Below are positions 26,415 to 35,124 of a DNA stretch of 61,086 bases, in pieces. Under the pieces are notes generated by a model. The model saw nothing but the letters and a program-made list of their open reading frames with translations, was not told where the DNA came from and ran no database searches. The stretch covers positions 1-61,086 of the forward strand of contig JANQLS010000012.1 of NCBI GenBank assembly GCA_028280485.1, given 5' to 3'. This DNA comes from Planctomycetota bacterium. Lineage in GTDB: Bacteria > Planctomycetota > UBA8108 > JACQVS01. The stretch's first letter is position 1; the number at the start of each line of letters is the position of its first letter. The position numbers and the translations under genes are program-made.

Positions 26415-28013
26415 CTATTTACTCTTCAGCTTTTTGACACTTTTTTCTTTTTCGCGACGAGCCTCTTCGATGAGGTCAAGATTCATATTTTTGGGAATGT
26501 CTTGATCGGGAGAAATCCCAGCTTCTTTCTCTGAGTTAGCTTTGATGAAAGACTCTGGATTGAGAACAACTCTTTCCCCGGCATTTAAGCCTTTTTTAAT
26601 CTCAATAAATTTCTCATTCGTCACTCCGAGAATGAGTTCTCTTCGCTCTATTCCATTTCCGGTGTCGACATAGCACCAAGTTTCCTTTTTCACTTGCTGC
26701 ACGGCTTGAACTGGAACACTCACCACGTCCTTCAGTAAATCTACATGAATTTCACAAAGTGCCGTCATCCCGGGTTTCAGCTGCTGAACTTCCTCCTCTA
26801 TTTTAATCACGGTCGTATAGACCTTTGAATTTTCTTCAGCATCGGGTAGGACAGAAACGAAATCAACGACTCCCGAGTAGGTTCGATTGGGGAATGCATC
26901 GATACGAACAGTTACTGGCAAGCCTTTATGAACGAGATCTAAAACCGACTCATGAATTTTGGTTTGGACCTGCATCCGTTTTAAATCGGGGATCGACAGG
27001 ATCTCTTGTCGAAGCTGAACAGTTCCCCCTTCACGTATTGGAGCATGCCATCGACACACGTGATAAGCCACCATCCCCGATTGAGGAGCGTGGATCTTGC
27101 AATTATCAACGTAATTTTGGTATCTCTTCCTTCGCTCCATCTCTTTCTTAAAAGAAGCTTCAGCGGCGTCCATGATAGCTTTGGCTTGCTCTAAAAGAGC
27201 TTCGTTATCTCTTTTTACCTGCTCCAAAGTTCGCTCCGATGATGCAACTTTACCCTGAAGCTCTAATTCCGTTCGCTTGAACTGGTAGCCGATGAGTTTT
27301 TTCTTTTTTGATAAAGCAGAAGCCAGCGCCCGCTCTGATTTTAATGCACTTAATTGAGCCGAGAATAATTCACCATGACTTCGGTAACCCAACTCATAAA
27401 GGCGTTCGACTCCTCGAAGATTGTTTTCCTCAATCAATTGAGCAGCTTTGGCTTCTTGAATCAACATATCGACATCTTGAAGGTTGATATGAAAAGTGCC
27501 CCCTTCTTTGTCGAGAAATTCTTCCAATGCCAGCTTAGCTAGTCGAACTTGAAGGACAGCCTCCTCTTCTGCAGTTTTGTTTTGAGTTTTTTGGTTTTCG
27601 TATTTTACTTTTGCCGTAATCTGATCCGATCGCGCTCGTTCAGTGGCTAAAATTTGCCGATCTAATCTCTCGATGTGTCCAGAACTATTAAGCTCAACTA
27701 AGAGCTGCCCCTTAGTTACTGTCGACCCGTTAGGCACCACAAATTGAACTTCGGTTCCTTTAAAGTTATCTCCTTCGATATCCGCAACTTCGCAAAGGAC
27801 CTGCTCTTCACTCTGACTCTGAAGATCACCTCGCTCAGTGATCGTGATCGGCAAGTCTGCCTTTTTAACCATGTAATAAACGAGGGTTGCTGGGGCCCCA
27901 TCGGCTTGAGCTGAATAAAGATAGATTCCTCCGCCAATCAAAGCCAAAAAGAGAATCAGCAAGCCGAGAGTCACTTTGGGAAAATTTGATTTTTTTAACT
28001 TTTGAGAGTCCAT
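26415..28013 (-). CDS. MacA/HlyD-type periplasmic adaptor
   Basis: 532 residues from ATG at 28013 (a frame start at 28043 adds ten weak residues). One N-terminal membrane helix (about 15-35, LGLLILFLALIGGGIYLYS), a lipoyl/barrel-sandwich segment (VPNGSTVTKGQLLVELNSS), a long coiled-coil hairpin (about 120-300, Lys/Glu/Ala-rich), then beta-barrel and membrane-proximal parts (RIDAFPNRTYSGVVDFVS; LKPGMTALCEIHVDLL; SVPVQAVQQVKKETWCYV). This is the adaptor of a tripartite ABC efflux or lipoprotein-export system; the permease follows after 3 nt. Substrate unknown; no outer-membrane channel gene in the window. Confidence 0.88.
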   Translation of the reverse strand: MDSQKLKKSNFPKVTLGLLILFLALIGGGIYLYSAQADGAPATLVYYMVKKADLPITITERGDLQSQSEEQVLCEVADIEGDNFKGTEVQFVVPNGSTVTKGQLLVELNSSGHIERLDRQILATERARSDQITAKVKYENQKTQNKTAEEEAVLQVRLAKLALEEFLDKEGGTFHINLQDVDMLIQEAKAAQLIEENNLRGVERLYELGYRSHGELFSAQLSALKSERALASALSKKKKLIGYQFKRTELELQGKVASSERTLEQVKRDNEALLEQAKAIMDAAEASFKKEMERRKRYQNYVDNCKIHAPQSGMVAYHVCRWHAPIREGGTVQLRQEILSIPDLKRMQVQTKIHESVLDLVHKGLPVTVRIDAFPNRTYSGVVDFVSVLPDAEENSKVYTTVIKIEEEVQQLKPGMTALCEIHVDLLKDVVSVPVQAVQQVKKETWCYVDTGNGIERRELILGVTNEKFIEIKKGLNAGERVVLNPESFIKANSEKEAGISPDQDIPKNMNLDLIEEARREKEKSVKKLKSK

Positions 28014-28261
28014 AAACACCTCAAAACCACTAATTGGTATCAAGAGGAAAGAGGGCTAAAATTCAGTGGAATATCGCCCTTTAACTAGAGACAGCGTTCC
28101 AAGTCCTATTCCCTGCGGGAATCGACTCTCAAGTACGACAAAGTTTTTTTACGAGGGATAACTTTTGAAAGTCTCGTTTATAATCGACACCATTGATACT
28201 GAATCAGCCGATACCGGTTGGTTATTAAGGTTATTAATATTGGATTTAAATTTGGACTCTC

Positions 28262-28885
28262 ATGCCCCCAGCTTCTGACGAAAACCAAGAACTCGCCCAA
28301 TTGATTCTTCGCTTATGTGAAGAAAACCGTGACGCCTCGGTCATCTCAGAATTAATTCAATACAGTAATCAGCGCTTGGAATCTCTAGCTCGACACATGC
28401 TGAGGGATTATCCCGGCTTGAGACGCTGGGTCGAAACAGATGATGTACTTCAAAATTCCTTCATGCGACTGATGCGAGCCCTAGAAAGTGTGGAGGTGGA
28501 ATCCCCGCGACATTTCATGGCCTTATCGGCATTACAAATTCGAAGAGAACTTATCGATCTCGCTCGTCATTACTTTGGGCCGAGAGGTTTGGGGCGAAAA
28601 CACGAAACTCGTATTGGAACTGATACCAATAAACATGAACACCTGGAAATCGCTGATCTCACCAACGAGCCCCATTCCTTGGCTCAGTGGTGTGAACTGC
28701 ACGAGCAAATCGATTCCCTCCCTGAGCATGAACGAGAAGTCTTCGATTTGATTTACTACGATGGCTTAAATCAAATCGAAGCTGCAAAAGTTTTGGAGAT
28801 TTCCGTCAGAACCATTCAACGACGATGGCACAACGCTCTCTTATTGCTCCACGAAAAAGTTGGTGATCATTTCCCAGATTTCTAA
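28262..28885 (+). CDS. ECF-type RNA polymerase sigma factor, kinase-linked
   Basis: 207 residues. Region 2 is at about 45-100 (SLARHMLRDYPGLRRWVETD, DVLQNSFMRLMRALE), then a linker with LDLARHYFGPRGLG-like residues (LIDLARHYFGPRGLG) that is common in planctomycete ECF factors. Region 4 is at about 155-200 (DSLPEHEREVFDLIYYDGL, NQIEAAKVLEISVRTIQRRW). The Ser/Thr kinase gene starts 35 nt downstream. Linked ECF/kinase pairs are known in planctomycetes and the kinase is thought to control the sigma factor. Confidence 0.9.
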   Translation: MPPASDENQELAQLILRLCEENRDASVISELIQYSNQRLESLARHMLRDYPGLRRWVETDDVLQNSFMRLMRALESVEVESPRHFMALSALQIRRELIDLARHYFGPRGLGRKHETRIGTDTNKHEHLEIADLTNEPHSLAQWCELHEQIDSLPEHEREVFDLIYYDGLNQIEAAKVLEISVRTIQRRWHNALLLLHEKVGDHFPDF

Positions 28886-28920
28886 CTATCTATCAAACGG
28901 ACTCACAAAACGTAATTTAA

Positions 28921-30753
28921 ATGACGGAATCAGAACAACTCGCCCAACTTTTAGTTCGATGGGAAGAACTCCGCCAGGATGGTGAAGATCCAAAACTAGA
29001 AGAACTCTGCAAGGATCATCCCGAGCTTCTTCAGAAGCTCATGCAGAAAATCCATGCGATGGAACGTATGGAAACATTATTGGGAATCTCTCAATCGAAT
29101 CCTGAAGAAACAGCTTCAAATCTGCTCCACTACGAATCTCCTCAGCTTCCCACTATTCCTGGTTACGAAATTAAAGAAGTCATCGGCCGTGGCGGAGTAG
29201 GCGTGGTTTATAAAGCTCAGCAACTTAGCCTCAACCGCACCGTCGCCATCAAAATGCTCGATGCTTCGATGATGGGTACCCGGCAGCTGGAGCGATTTTT
29301 AGATGAAGCCCATGCGATCGCTAGCCTCAAACACCCAAATATTGTTCAGATCTACGACTTCGGCCAAGCGGACACCCTCCCCTTCTTTTCGATGGAATTC
29401 GTTCAAGGCGGGAGCCTCAAAGATCGCCTAGAGAAGGGCCCTCTCGATGTCTTAGAAGCCTTACGATTAACTCAAACGATCGCCGAAGTCATCCACAATG
29501 TCCACGAACAAGGCTTCGCGCATCGCGATCTCAAACCCGCCAATATTCTGCTTACTCAAGAAGGGCAACCCAAGATTACCGACTTTGGTTTGATCAAAAG
29601 ATTGAACGATGATTCGGGCAATACTCGAACGGGTGAAATTTTAGGTACGGTGGGTTATATGGCGCCCGAACAATTAGATCATTCCTTAGGCGAGATCGGC
29701 CCTAAAACCGATATCTACGCACTAGGTACTTTATTCTTTGAGATGTTAACTGGCGAATCAGCGTTCTCTTCGAATCCGGCGACCCTGCTAAAACAAGTTC
29801 TCAATGAAGAGATCACGCGCCCCAGTCAAATTCGCCCCTCCCTTCCATCCGACCTCGACGCCATCTGTCTCAAATGCTTAGAACTCAATTCCAATTATCG
29901 TTATGAATCCGCAGAGCACTTGGCCCAAGATTTAAAACGTTTCCAACAAGGAAAGCCGGTCTTTGCTCAACACGTCGGGTTCGGCCGCCGCCTGGGTAAA
30001 TGGATTAAAAGACATCCACAACAAAGCACTGCTATCTTAATTTTGATTCTGATCGCAGCTTCACAACCCATCATCGCGTTCTTTAATGAGCGACAAAAAC
30101 AACGTAATCTTTACGACCAAGCGTTCAAGGTGGCTCCACAAGCCAGAGAAATTCTCCAGCGCAATTGTTTTGAATGCCACGGTGAAGACCCGAGTGATGT
30201 GAGCGAAGAACTCGACGTTCTCGACTATGATCAATTATTAAATAGTAAGAGAAGAATCGTCGTTCCGGGTGAACCTGAAAACTCTAGACTCATTCAACGC
30301 ATCGCCGATGGCTCGATGCCTCCAGAGAAGAAAGAAAAGGAACTCCCTCGGTTGACGGAAAGGGAATTAAATATCCTCGATGATTGGATACTAGGAGGGG
30401 CTCCACCCTTTCCAGAAGAATCTAAAGAGAATCCGACACCTCCAGTGGTCCAGCCGTCTAAAATTGCTCAGGATGCTAAGAAAACTCTCATTAAATATTG
30501 TTATGCTTGCCACAAATATTCCGAAGCCGAGGGAGGAATTAAGATTCTTCACCACCGGCTACTTCTTCATATTCGAAAAGTCGTCATCCCCTTTGACCCG
30601 GACAACTCAGAGCTGTACCAACTTATGATAACCGACGATAAAAAACGAATGATGCCTCCTCCGACAAGCGATCTAGGCTCTCCTACAGAAGAAGAGATTA
30701 AAACCATTTATCAATGGATCAAGGCAGGAGCTCCTGCGTTCACCAAAGATTAA
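28921..30753 (+). CDS. Ser/Thr protein kinase with two CxxCH planctomycete cytochrome-type motifs
   Basis: 610 residues. An N-terminal helical segment (1-70) precedes a PknB-like kinase domain (81-345): G89-R-G-G-V-G glycine loop, K111 in VAIK, H201-R-D203 catalytic loop (HRDLKPANILL), D221-F-G223, and YMAPEQ. One membrane helix (about 368-388) follows. The outer part has two CxxCH heme-binding motifs, C416-F-E-C419-H420 and C527-Y-A-C530-H531, each followed by an MPP motif (GSMPPEKKEK and RMMPPP), as in PSCyt1 domains. The layout suggests redox or heme state outside controlling the kinase inside; this is inference. It lies 35 nt after the ECF gene. Confidence 0.9.
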   Translation: MTESEQLAQLLVRWEELRQDGEDPKLEELCKDHPELLQKLMQKIHAMERMETLLGISQSNPEETASNLLHYESPQLPTIPGYEIKEVIGRGGVGVVYKAQQLSLNRTVAIKMLDASMMGTRQLERFLDEAHAIASLKHPNIVQIYDFGQADTLPFFSMEFVQGGSLKDRLEKGPLDVLEALRLTQTIAEVIHNVHEQGFAHRDLKPANILLTQEGQPKITDFGLIKRLNDDSGNTRTGEILGTVGYMAPEQLDHSLGEIGPKTDIYALGTLFFEMLTGESAFSSNPATLLKQVLNEEITRPSQIRPSLPSDLDAICLKCLELNSNYRYESAEHLAQDLKRFQQGKPVFAQHVGFGRRLGKWIKRHPQQSTAILILILIAASQPIIAFFNERQKQRNLYDQAFKVAPQAREILQRNCFECHGEDPSDVSEELDVLDYDQLLNSKRRIVVPGEPENSRLIQRIADGSMPPEKKEKELPRLTERELNILDDWILGGAPPFPEESKENPTPPVVQPSKIAQDAKKTLIKYCYACHKYSEAEGGIKILHHRLLLHIRKVVIPFDPDNSELYQLMITDDKKRMMPPPTSDLGSPTEEEIKTIYQWIKAGAPAFTKD

Positions 30754-30955
30754 AATGTATTTGAGCCTAATTCAATTTCACTTGGCTTTCATTAACGACC
30801 TCTAACACAATATAATTCCAGCGAAGCGGAATTGATGAAGAAGCACCTCTGCCTGAGGTTTCAGCATCTAAACCTGATACTTTACAGTTTAGCGTTCAGC
30901 TTACACCTGACTTTTCTCTAAAATGCTCACCTGAATAGGGTCTCAATATCATTTG

Positions 30956-31014
30956 CTTCATTCGAGTCGATTTCATTCGAGTCGATTTCATTCGGATCGA
31001 TTTCATTCGGATTA
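30956..31014 (+). repeat. Four tandem 15-bp units
   Basis: TTTCATTCGAGTCGA-type units at about 30956-30970, 30971-30985, 30986-31000 and 31001-31014; the last two read TTCGGATCGA / TTCGGATTA. No gene overlaps. Confidence 0.8.
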
Positions 31015-31344
31015 ATGCAGCAAATTAAGAGGAATAGAATATTAATTCTAAATCCTCGAATCATAGGGTTGTTTAACTGTATCTGTCAATGTAACTGGCG
31101 CCCAAGGCTTGGAAATTTCCATGTCTTCACATTGGACTTTTATACATATACTTTTCACGCCTCTATAAATAATTATCTGATATTGCAGGCCTTGATTGTT
31201 ACCTCATTAGGTCTAGTTGGTATGAGGATTGATACTCTTCATCACTCATCCCCACCTCTTTAAATTCCTGCCTTATTACCCGCTCAATAAGGAGAGGATT
31301 TAATACCCCGAGTATCAACACCTCTTCGCATTTCAAAGCATAAC

Positions 31345-31350
31345 AAGGAG
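31345..31350 (+). promoter_or_regulatory. Strong Shine-Dalgarno AAGGAG
   Basis: AAGGAG lies eight bases before the ATG at 31359 and supports that start. Confidence 0.7.
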
Positions 31351-31358
31351 AAAAAACT

Positions 31359-32012
31359 ATGCTTTCATTCTTCAAACAATCTTGCTTTCTGTCTGCAGCT
31401 TTACTTTTAGTGTTGAGTCATAACACTCTCGATGCTAATGAAATTAATGCTGACTGTAGTTCCTGGGCTGTATTTTCAGATGATCTCCATCCTAATTGCG
31501 TAGGTGGAGTCAACTACATTTACGTTGAGGCTACCTTAAGTGTTCAAAACGATGCTGGCGAATTAGAACCTGTCTTGACGACTTCAAGCTGTGTTCTTTT
31601 AGAACCAGGAGTAACGACCTACTCCGTCGAAGGCACTTGGGGAGAGGATCTTCCTGAGGGAACTTACGTCGCAAGTGCTGACACAAGTTTCTATTCGACT
31701 AATCAGGGCTTACCCGAACAGTACCTTCGCGACTTAGCCGCTGGTGGTTGTGGAAATCCAGTTGACAATCCTTTAGTTGATGGGTCTCGTCCATCTCGCT
31801 GTGCTTCTTCAACTCCGTTGCCTACCGAGCCTTTTACTTGTGACCCTCCCAAGAAAAAGTGCAAGAAAAAGTGGAGAAAGAGGTGTAAAGAGCGTGAGGA
31901 AGAACGACGTAGACGTCGTCGATGTCGCGGCGGTTATGGAGGATACGGCGGCGGACACCACGGCGGTTGGTGGCGATACTCAAGTTGGAGATCTTTCTGG
32001 TGGGGATGGTGA
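31359..32012 (+). CDS. Secreted protein with Lys/Arg-rich and Gly/His/Trp-rich tail
   Basis: 217 residues. Signal peptide 1-26 (ends LDANEIN). Residues 30-165 look like a small secreted domain with six or more Cys (CSSWAVFSDD, CVLLEPGVTT, GGCGNPVD, SRCASST, FTCDPP). Then comes a very basic stretch starting PKKKCKKKWRKRC, followed by Arg/Glu and an RRRRRRC run, and finally a glycine/histidine/tryptophan tail (GGYGGYGGGHHGGWWRYSS, ending FWWGW). I do not recognise the family. A strong AAGGAG precedes and a terminator follows, so it is monocistronic. The basic tail might bind nucleic acid or an acidic polymer; speculative. Confidence 0.65.
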   Translation: MLSFFKQSCFLSAALLLVLSHNTLDANEINADCSSWAVFSDDLHPNCVGGVNYIYVEATLSVQNDAGELEPVLTTSSCVLLEPGVTTYSVEGTWGEDLPEGTYVASADTSFYSTNQGLPEQYLRDLAAGGCGNPVDNPLVDGSRPSRCASSTPLPTEPFTCDPPKKKCKKKWRKRCKEREEERRRRRRCRGGYGGYGGGHHGGWWRYSSWRSFWWGW

Positions 32013-32095
32013 AAACTTCCAACGCGGGTATGACAATCGGGTCAGCTAAGTGAATGACCCTTCAAGTCTGGTAGAGACTCTTTAGTCGTTACCAA

Positions 32096-32133
32096 AAAAG
32101 AGGGAAAGCCTGGAAGGGTTTTCCCTCTTTTTA
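32096..32133 (+). terminator. Intrinsic terminator after the charged secreted protein
   Basis: AAAGAGGGAAA (about 32097-32107) pairs with TTTTCCCTCTTT (about 32119-32130), followed by T-rich sequence. Confidence 0.75.
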
Positions 32134-32165
32134 TTTTAGCCTTCAGGTACGAAGCAGTAGCAGGA

Positions 32166-32366
32166 GATCATCCCCAATGTGATTTCTTTTTTTAAACGAC
32201 CTGGATCTACATTACGTACTCGCTTCACACGACTCGAAGGTCGAGCCTACTACTAAGCCCGAAGCTTTAGCGAGGGATCAGCCCCAATATAATTTCTTTT
32301 TTAACGACCTGGATCTACATTACGTACTCGCTTCACACGGCTCGAAGATCGAGCCTACTACTAAGC
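32166..32366 (-). repeat. Tandem pair of about 110 bp, GTAGTAGGCTCG REP-like family
   Basis: Units start at 32166 and 32276 (GATCA...CCCCAAT). Each ends with GTAGTAGGCTCG on the minus strand (CTACTAC at 32247-32253 and 32355-32361) and hairpin CTCGAAG-TCGAG. The first unit ends with an AGCCCGAAGC-family arm at 32254-32277. A third partial copy is at 34743-34830. Confidence 0.8.
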
Positions 32367-32598
32367 ACCTCATCTCTTCGATCGCTTAGAAATAATAAAA
32401 ATCTGTAAATTCACTATAAACTTCTTTAAAGCAACGGGGTTCAATAGGGGTGGTCAGGTTGCCTATTTAATTTCTGAATTCTGCCCTCGATGGGGTGCGC
32501 ACTCATAGGTGACCTGGATCCACTTGGTATTCTTCCAATCGAAATCACAATTAAATCCCAGGGGAGACCGAGATCTCCTCACCTTCAAAAGGTCTAAA

Positions 32599-34653
32599 AT
32601 GAAGTCCCAAAAACACTTAGCCCTAAAGCTCGCTCTCTGCCTATGCTTACTCAGCCCTTTGGCTCACGCCCAGAGAGGCGGGCCCGGTGATCGCCCTGAT
32701 CGTGGAGGACAAAGAGGGGGATTCGGTAGATCCCGGCAAAAACTAGCCTTAGTTGAGAAGTTCGATAAAGATAAAGACGGCATCTTAAATAAAGAAGAGC
32801 GCAAAGCAGCACGCGCTCATCTGAAAGAGTCACGAGCCAACAATCCAGGTCGAAGAGGCGGCCCTCGCCGTTTCCCCGGGGGAAGGGGTGGAAATACTGA
32901 ACCTCCTAAACCCGGTAAAAAACTCAAGCCGGGTGACGTGAAGTGGTATCCCGATGCGACCCTCTACGCCCCCAATGTATTGAGAACGATCTTCATCGAT
33001 TTTGAAGATGATGAATGGGAAAAAGAGCTCGCTGACTTTAAGAACACAGATGTCGAAGTTCCGGCAACTCTCACCGTAGATGGAAAGAAGTATAAAGAAG
33101 TAGGCATCAAGTTTCGGGGAAATACTTCGTTCATGACTGTACCTGAAGGGAGAAAGCGCCCCCTAAATGTTTCCATGAATTTAGTTCATAAGAAACAACG
33201 ATTGGGCGGTCAACGCACTCTCAACTTGCTCAATGGGCACACGGATCCCTCATTTCTGAGAAACGTTCTCTACAGCAAGATCACTCGAGCCTATTATCCT
33301 TCTCTCGCCGCGAATCATGTGCGAGTCGTCATCAACGGCGAGAATTGGGGTATTTACATCAACTCTCAACAATTCAATTCCGATTTCACTCAAGAATGGT
33401 TTGGCACTCGCAAAGGAGCGCGCTGGAAAACTCCTGGTAGTCCTCGAGGTCGGGCAAACCTATCTTACTTAGGTGATGACCCAAAAGACTACAAAGGAAC
33501 TTATGTCATCAAAACGGAGGACAAACCAGAAGCCTGGAATGCCCTGATCAACCTGTGCAAAGTCTTGGACGAAACTCCTTCAGATCAATTGGTTGAAAAA
33601 CTGAGCCCGATCTTAGACATCGATTCTACTCTGAAGTTTTTAGCTATCGATAACATTGCCATCAATGGCGACGGCTTCTGGACTCGGACGAGTGATTACA
33701 ATCTCTATCTCGATGACAAAGGTAAGTTTCACATCCTTCCTCATGATACCAACGAAACCTTTAACACTCCCGGACGAATGGGTGGTCGCGGCGGACGAGG
33801 AGGCCCTCCTGGTTTTGGTGGCTTCGGATCAGGTTTAGGTCGAGGCCAAACCTCGGAAGCGATCGTTAATCAAGGTGATAAAAACGACGATGGAAAGATC
33901 AATAAGGAAGAGTTTGTGGGCTTAGCCAAAGTTTGGATGGCCAAAATCAGTCCTAATAAAAGTAATAAGGTCACCCGCAAAGAATTTAACGAAAATATCT
34001 ACAAGGTCTTCACTCCCAAAGGTGAACGCCGACGAACCAGTCCAACCGATTACGTTCGGGAAGGCATCTTCAGAGGAGGAGACCAAAACAAAGATGGAGT
34101 GCTCACTTCAGAAGAACTTCAAGCCACCTTTAAAAAGTGGTTTGAAGGATTTGTAGAGAACCCTAAAGATTCTTTGGCTGCCGACCAACTTGCTCAAGGA
34201 TTACGCAGTGTCATTCCTCAAACCTTTGGTCCTCCTCCAGGTGGACGGGGGGGAAGAGGACCGGGCGCCCCTGGTGGCGGCGGCGCACCAACTGAGATTA
34301 AATTAGATTTAAATCCTTTAGCAGCCGCTAATGACCCCAGTAAATTCTTAGCCAATAAACTTCTCCAGGTACCGAGTTTGAAAAAGCGATATTTAGAGAT
34401 CGTTAAAGACGTCGCCGAAAATTGGCTCGATTGGGAGAAGAAACTCGGCCCGGTAGCAACGGCTTACCACAAACTCATCGCTAAAGATGTCGAGGAAGAC
34501 ACTCGCAAACTTGAATCTTTAGAAGGTTTCAAGAAAGGTCTTCTCGAATCGACTGCGGGCGGGCGACGCCCCAAAGTAGGCATCAAAGAATTCGCCGACA
34601 AACGACGCGCGTACCTCCTCAAGAAAGTTGAGGAGGAGCTTAAGAAGCTGTAG
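32599..34653 (+). CDS. Secreted CotH-kinase-family protein with EF-hand motifs
   Basis: 684 residues from ATG at 32599, preferred because a signal peptide begins there (LALKLALCLCLLSPLAHAQ); the longer frame adds 30 unlikely residues. An EF-hand, DKDKDGILNKEE, lies near residue 58. The CotH domain spans about 120-420: YKEVGIKFRGNTSF, LNGHTDPSFLRNVLY, NGENWGIYINSQQFN, DNIAINGDGFW, NLYLDDKGKFHILPHDTNET. Further EF-hands, DKNDDGKINKEEF and DQNKDGVLTSEEL, follow. CotH proteins are atypical protein kinases acting outside the cell. Gly/Arg/Pro-rich linkers separate the parts. It is transcribed alone and ends near repeats. Confidence 0.85.
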   Translation: MKSQKHLALKLALCLCLLSPLAHAQRGGPGDRPDRGGQRGGFGRSRQKLALVEKFDKDKDGILNKEERKAARAHLKESRANNPGRRGGPRRFPGGRGGNTEPPKPGKKLKPGDVKWYPDATLYAPNVLRTIFIDFEDDEWEKELADFKNTDVEVPATLTVDGKKYKEVGIKFRGNTSFMTVPEGRKRPLNVSMNLVHKKQRLGGQRTLNLLNGHTDPSFLRNVLYSKITRAYYPSLAANHVRVVINGENWGIYINSQQFNSDFTQEWFGTRKGARWKTPGSPRGRANLSYLGDDPKDYKGTYVIKTEDKPEAWNALINLCKVLDETPSDQLVEKLSPILDIDSTLKFLAIDNIAINGDGFWTRTSDYNLYLDDKGKFHILPHDTNETFNTPGRMGGRGGRGGPPGFGGFGSGLGRGQTSEAIVNQGDKNDDGKINKEEFVGLAKVWMAKISPNKSNKVTRKEFNENIYKVFTPKGERRRTSPTDYVREGIFRGGDQNKDGVLTSEELQATFKKWFEGFVENPKDSLAADQLAQGLRSVIPQTFGPPPGGRGGRGPGAPGGGGAPTEIKLDLNPLAAANDPSKFLANKLLQVPSLKKRYLEIVKDVAENWLDWEKKLGPVATAYHKLIAKDVEEDTRKLESLEGFKKGLLESTAGGRRPKVGIKEFADKRRAYLLKKVEEELKKL

Positions 34654-34702
34654 TCCATACGCTCCGCGGGCGGCCTTACCAACCAACCGAAAACGTTTTG
34701 GA

Positions 34703-34830
34703 ACGCTCACGCTTCATTCCAAGCTTGAAGCGTGAGCGAGGGATCATCAACAAAGCGATTTTATTTTTAGAATCAGATTAGATCTACACTACGTTTCCGC
34801 TTCGTACGGCTCGGAGGCCGAGCCTACTAC
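34703..34830. repeat. AGCGTGAGCG inverted repeat joined to a GTAGTAGGCTCG repeat copy
   Basis: CGCTCACGCTTCA (34703-34715) pairs with TGAAGCGTGAGCG (about 34725-34737). The third copy of the GTAGTAGGCTCG family follows (CTACTAC at 34824-34830, hairpin GGCTCGGAGGCCGAGCC), showing two repeat families fused end to end, as at 32253. Confidence 0.7.
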
Positions 34831-34849
34831 TAATAAACCAACTCGATAT

Positions 34850-34894
34850 CCCAAAAGAAAAGCCCTCGCCACTGGCGAGGGCTTTTCTTTTGGG
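34850..34894. terminator. Bidirectional terminator-like hairpin, 21-bp stem
   Basis: CCCAAAAGAAAAGCCCTCGCC (34850-34870) is perfectly complementary to the sequence at 34874-34894, with a 3-nt loop. A and T runs occupy both flanks of the GC core, so it could end transcription in both directions between the convergent neighbours. Confidence 0.85.
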
Positions 34895-34942
34895 AAGCCA
34901 AATTATAAGGGAAAATCAATGGCCTTTCGCTATTATTGAAAC

Positions 34943-35104
34943 TTAAAGTATTGCGATGATTTCAATTGGGCAAGAGTCACAATCCAGACCATCATCATCA
35001 GTGTCTACCGTTTGAAGGTCACCAGCATCAGTAGCTGGATCAAATCCTTTTACTGGATATAGATTTTCTGGAAGAGCCCATCTTTGAAACAATTCAGTAA
35101 AAAA
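34943..35104 (-). pseudogene. Possible C-terminal gene remnant with Ca-loop-like motif
   Basis: A frame open from a stop at 35105-35107 to TAA at 34945-34943 reads with protein-like composition, including GFDPATDAGDLQ and VDTDDDGLDCDSCP, similar to thrombospondin-3 or calcium loops. There is no ATG; a TTG at 35092 would give 49 residues. It looks like the 3' end of a lost secreted-protein gene, on the same strand as the 35125-36219 gene. Confidence is low because it is short. Confidence 0.3.
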
Positions 35105-35124
35105 TTAGACGACAGCAGGTAGAT

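Larger units (their letters stand above)
30754..31358. other. Intergenic region with a 15-bp tandem repeat
   Basis: 605 bp between the kinase gene and the charged secreted protein gene. Apart from the tandem repeat at 30956-31014 and a Shine-Dalgarno at 31345 nothing was recognised. A frame at 31015-31263 lacks coding character. Confidence 0.5.

Noticed and set aside
31015..31263. 82-residue frame on the plus strand
   Set aside because: No ribosome site or family feature; composition rich in Ile, His and Asn from A/T-rich DNA; it begins at the end of a tandem repeat.
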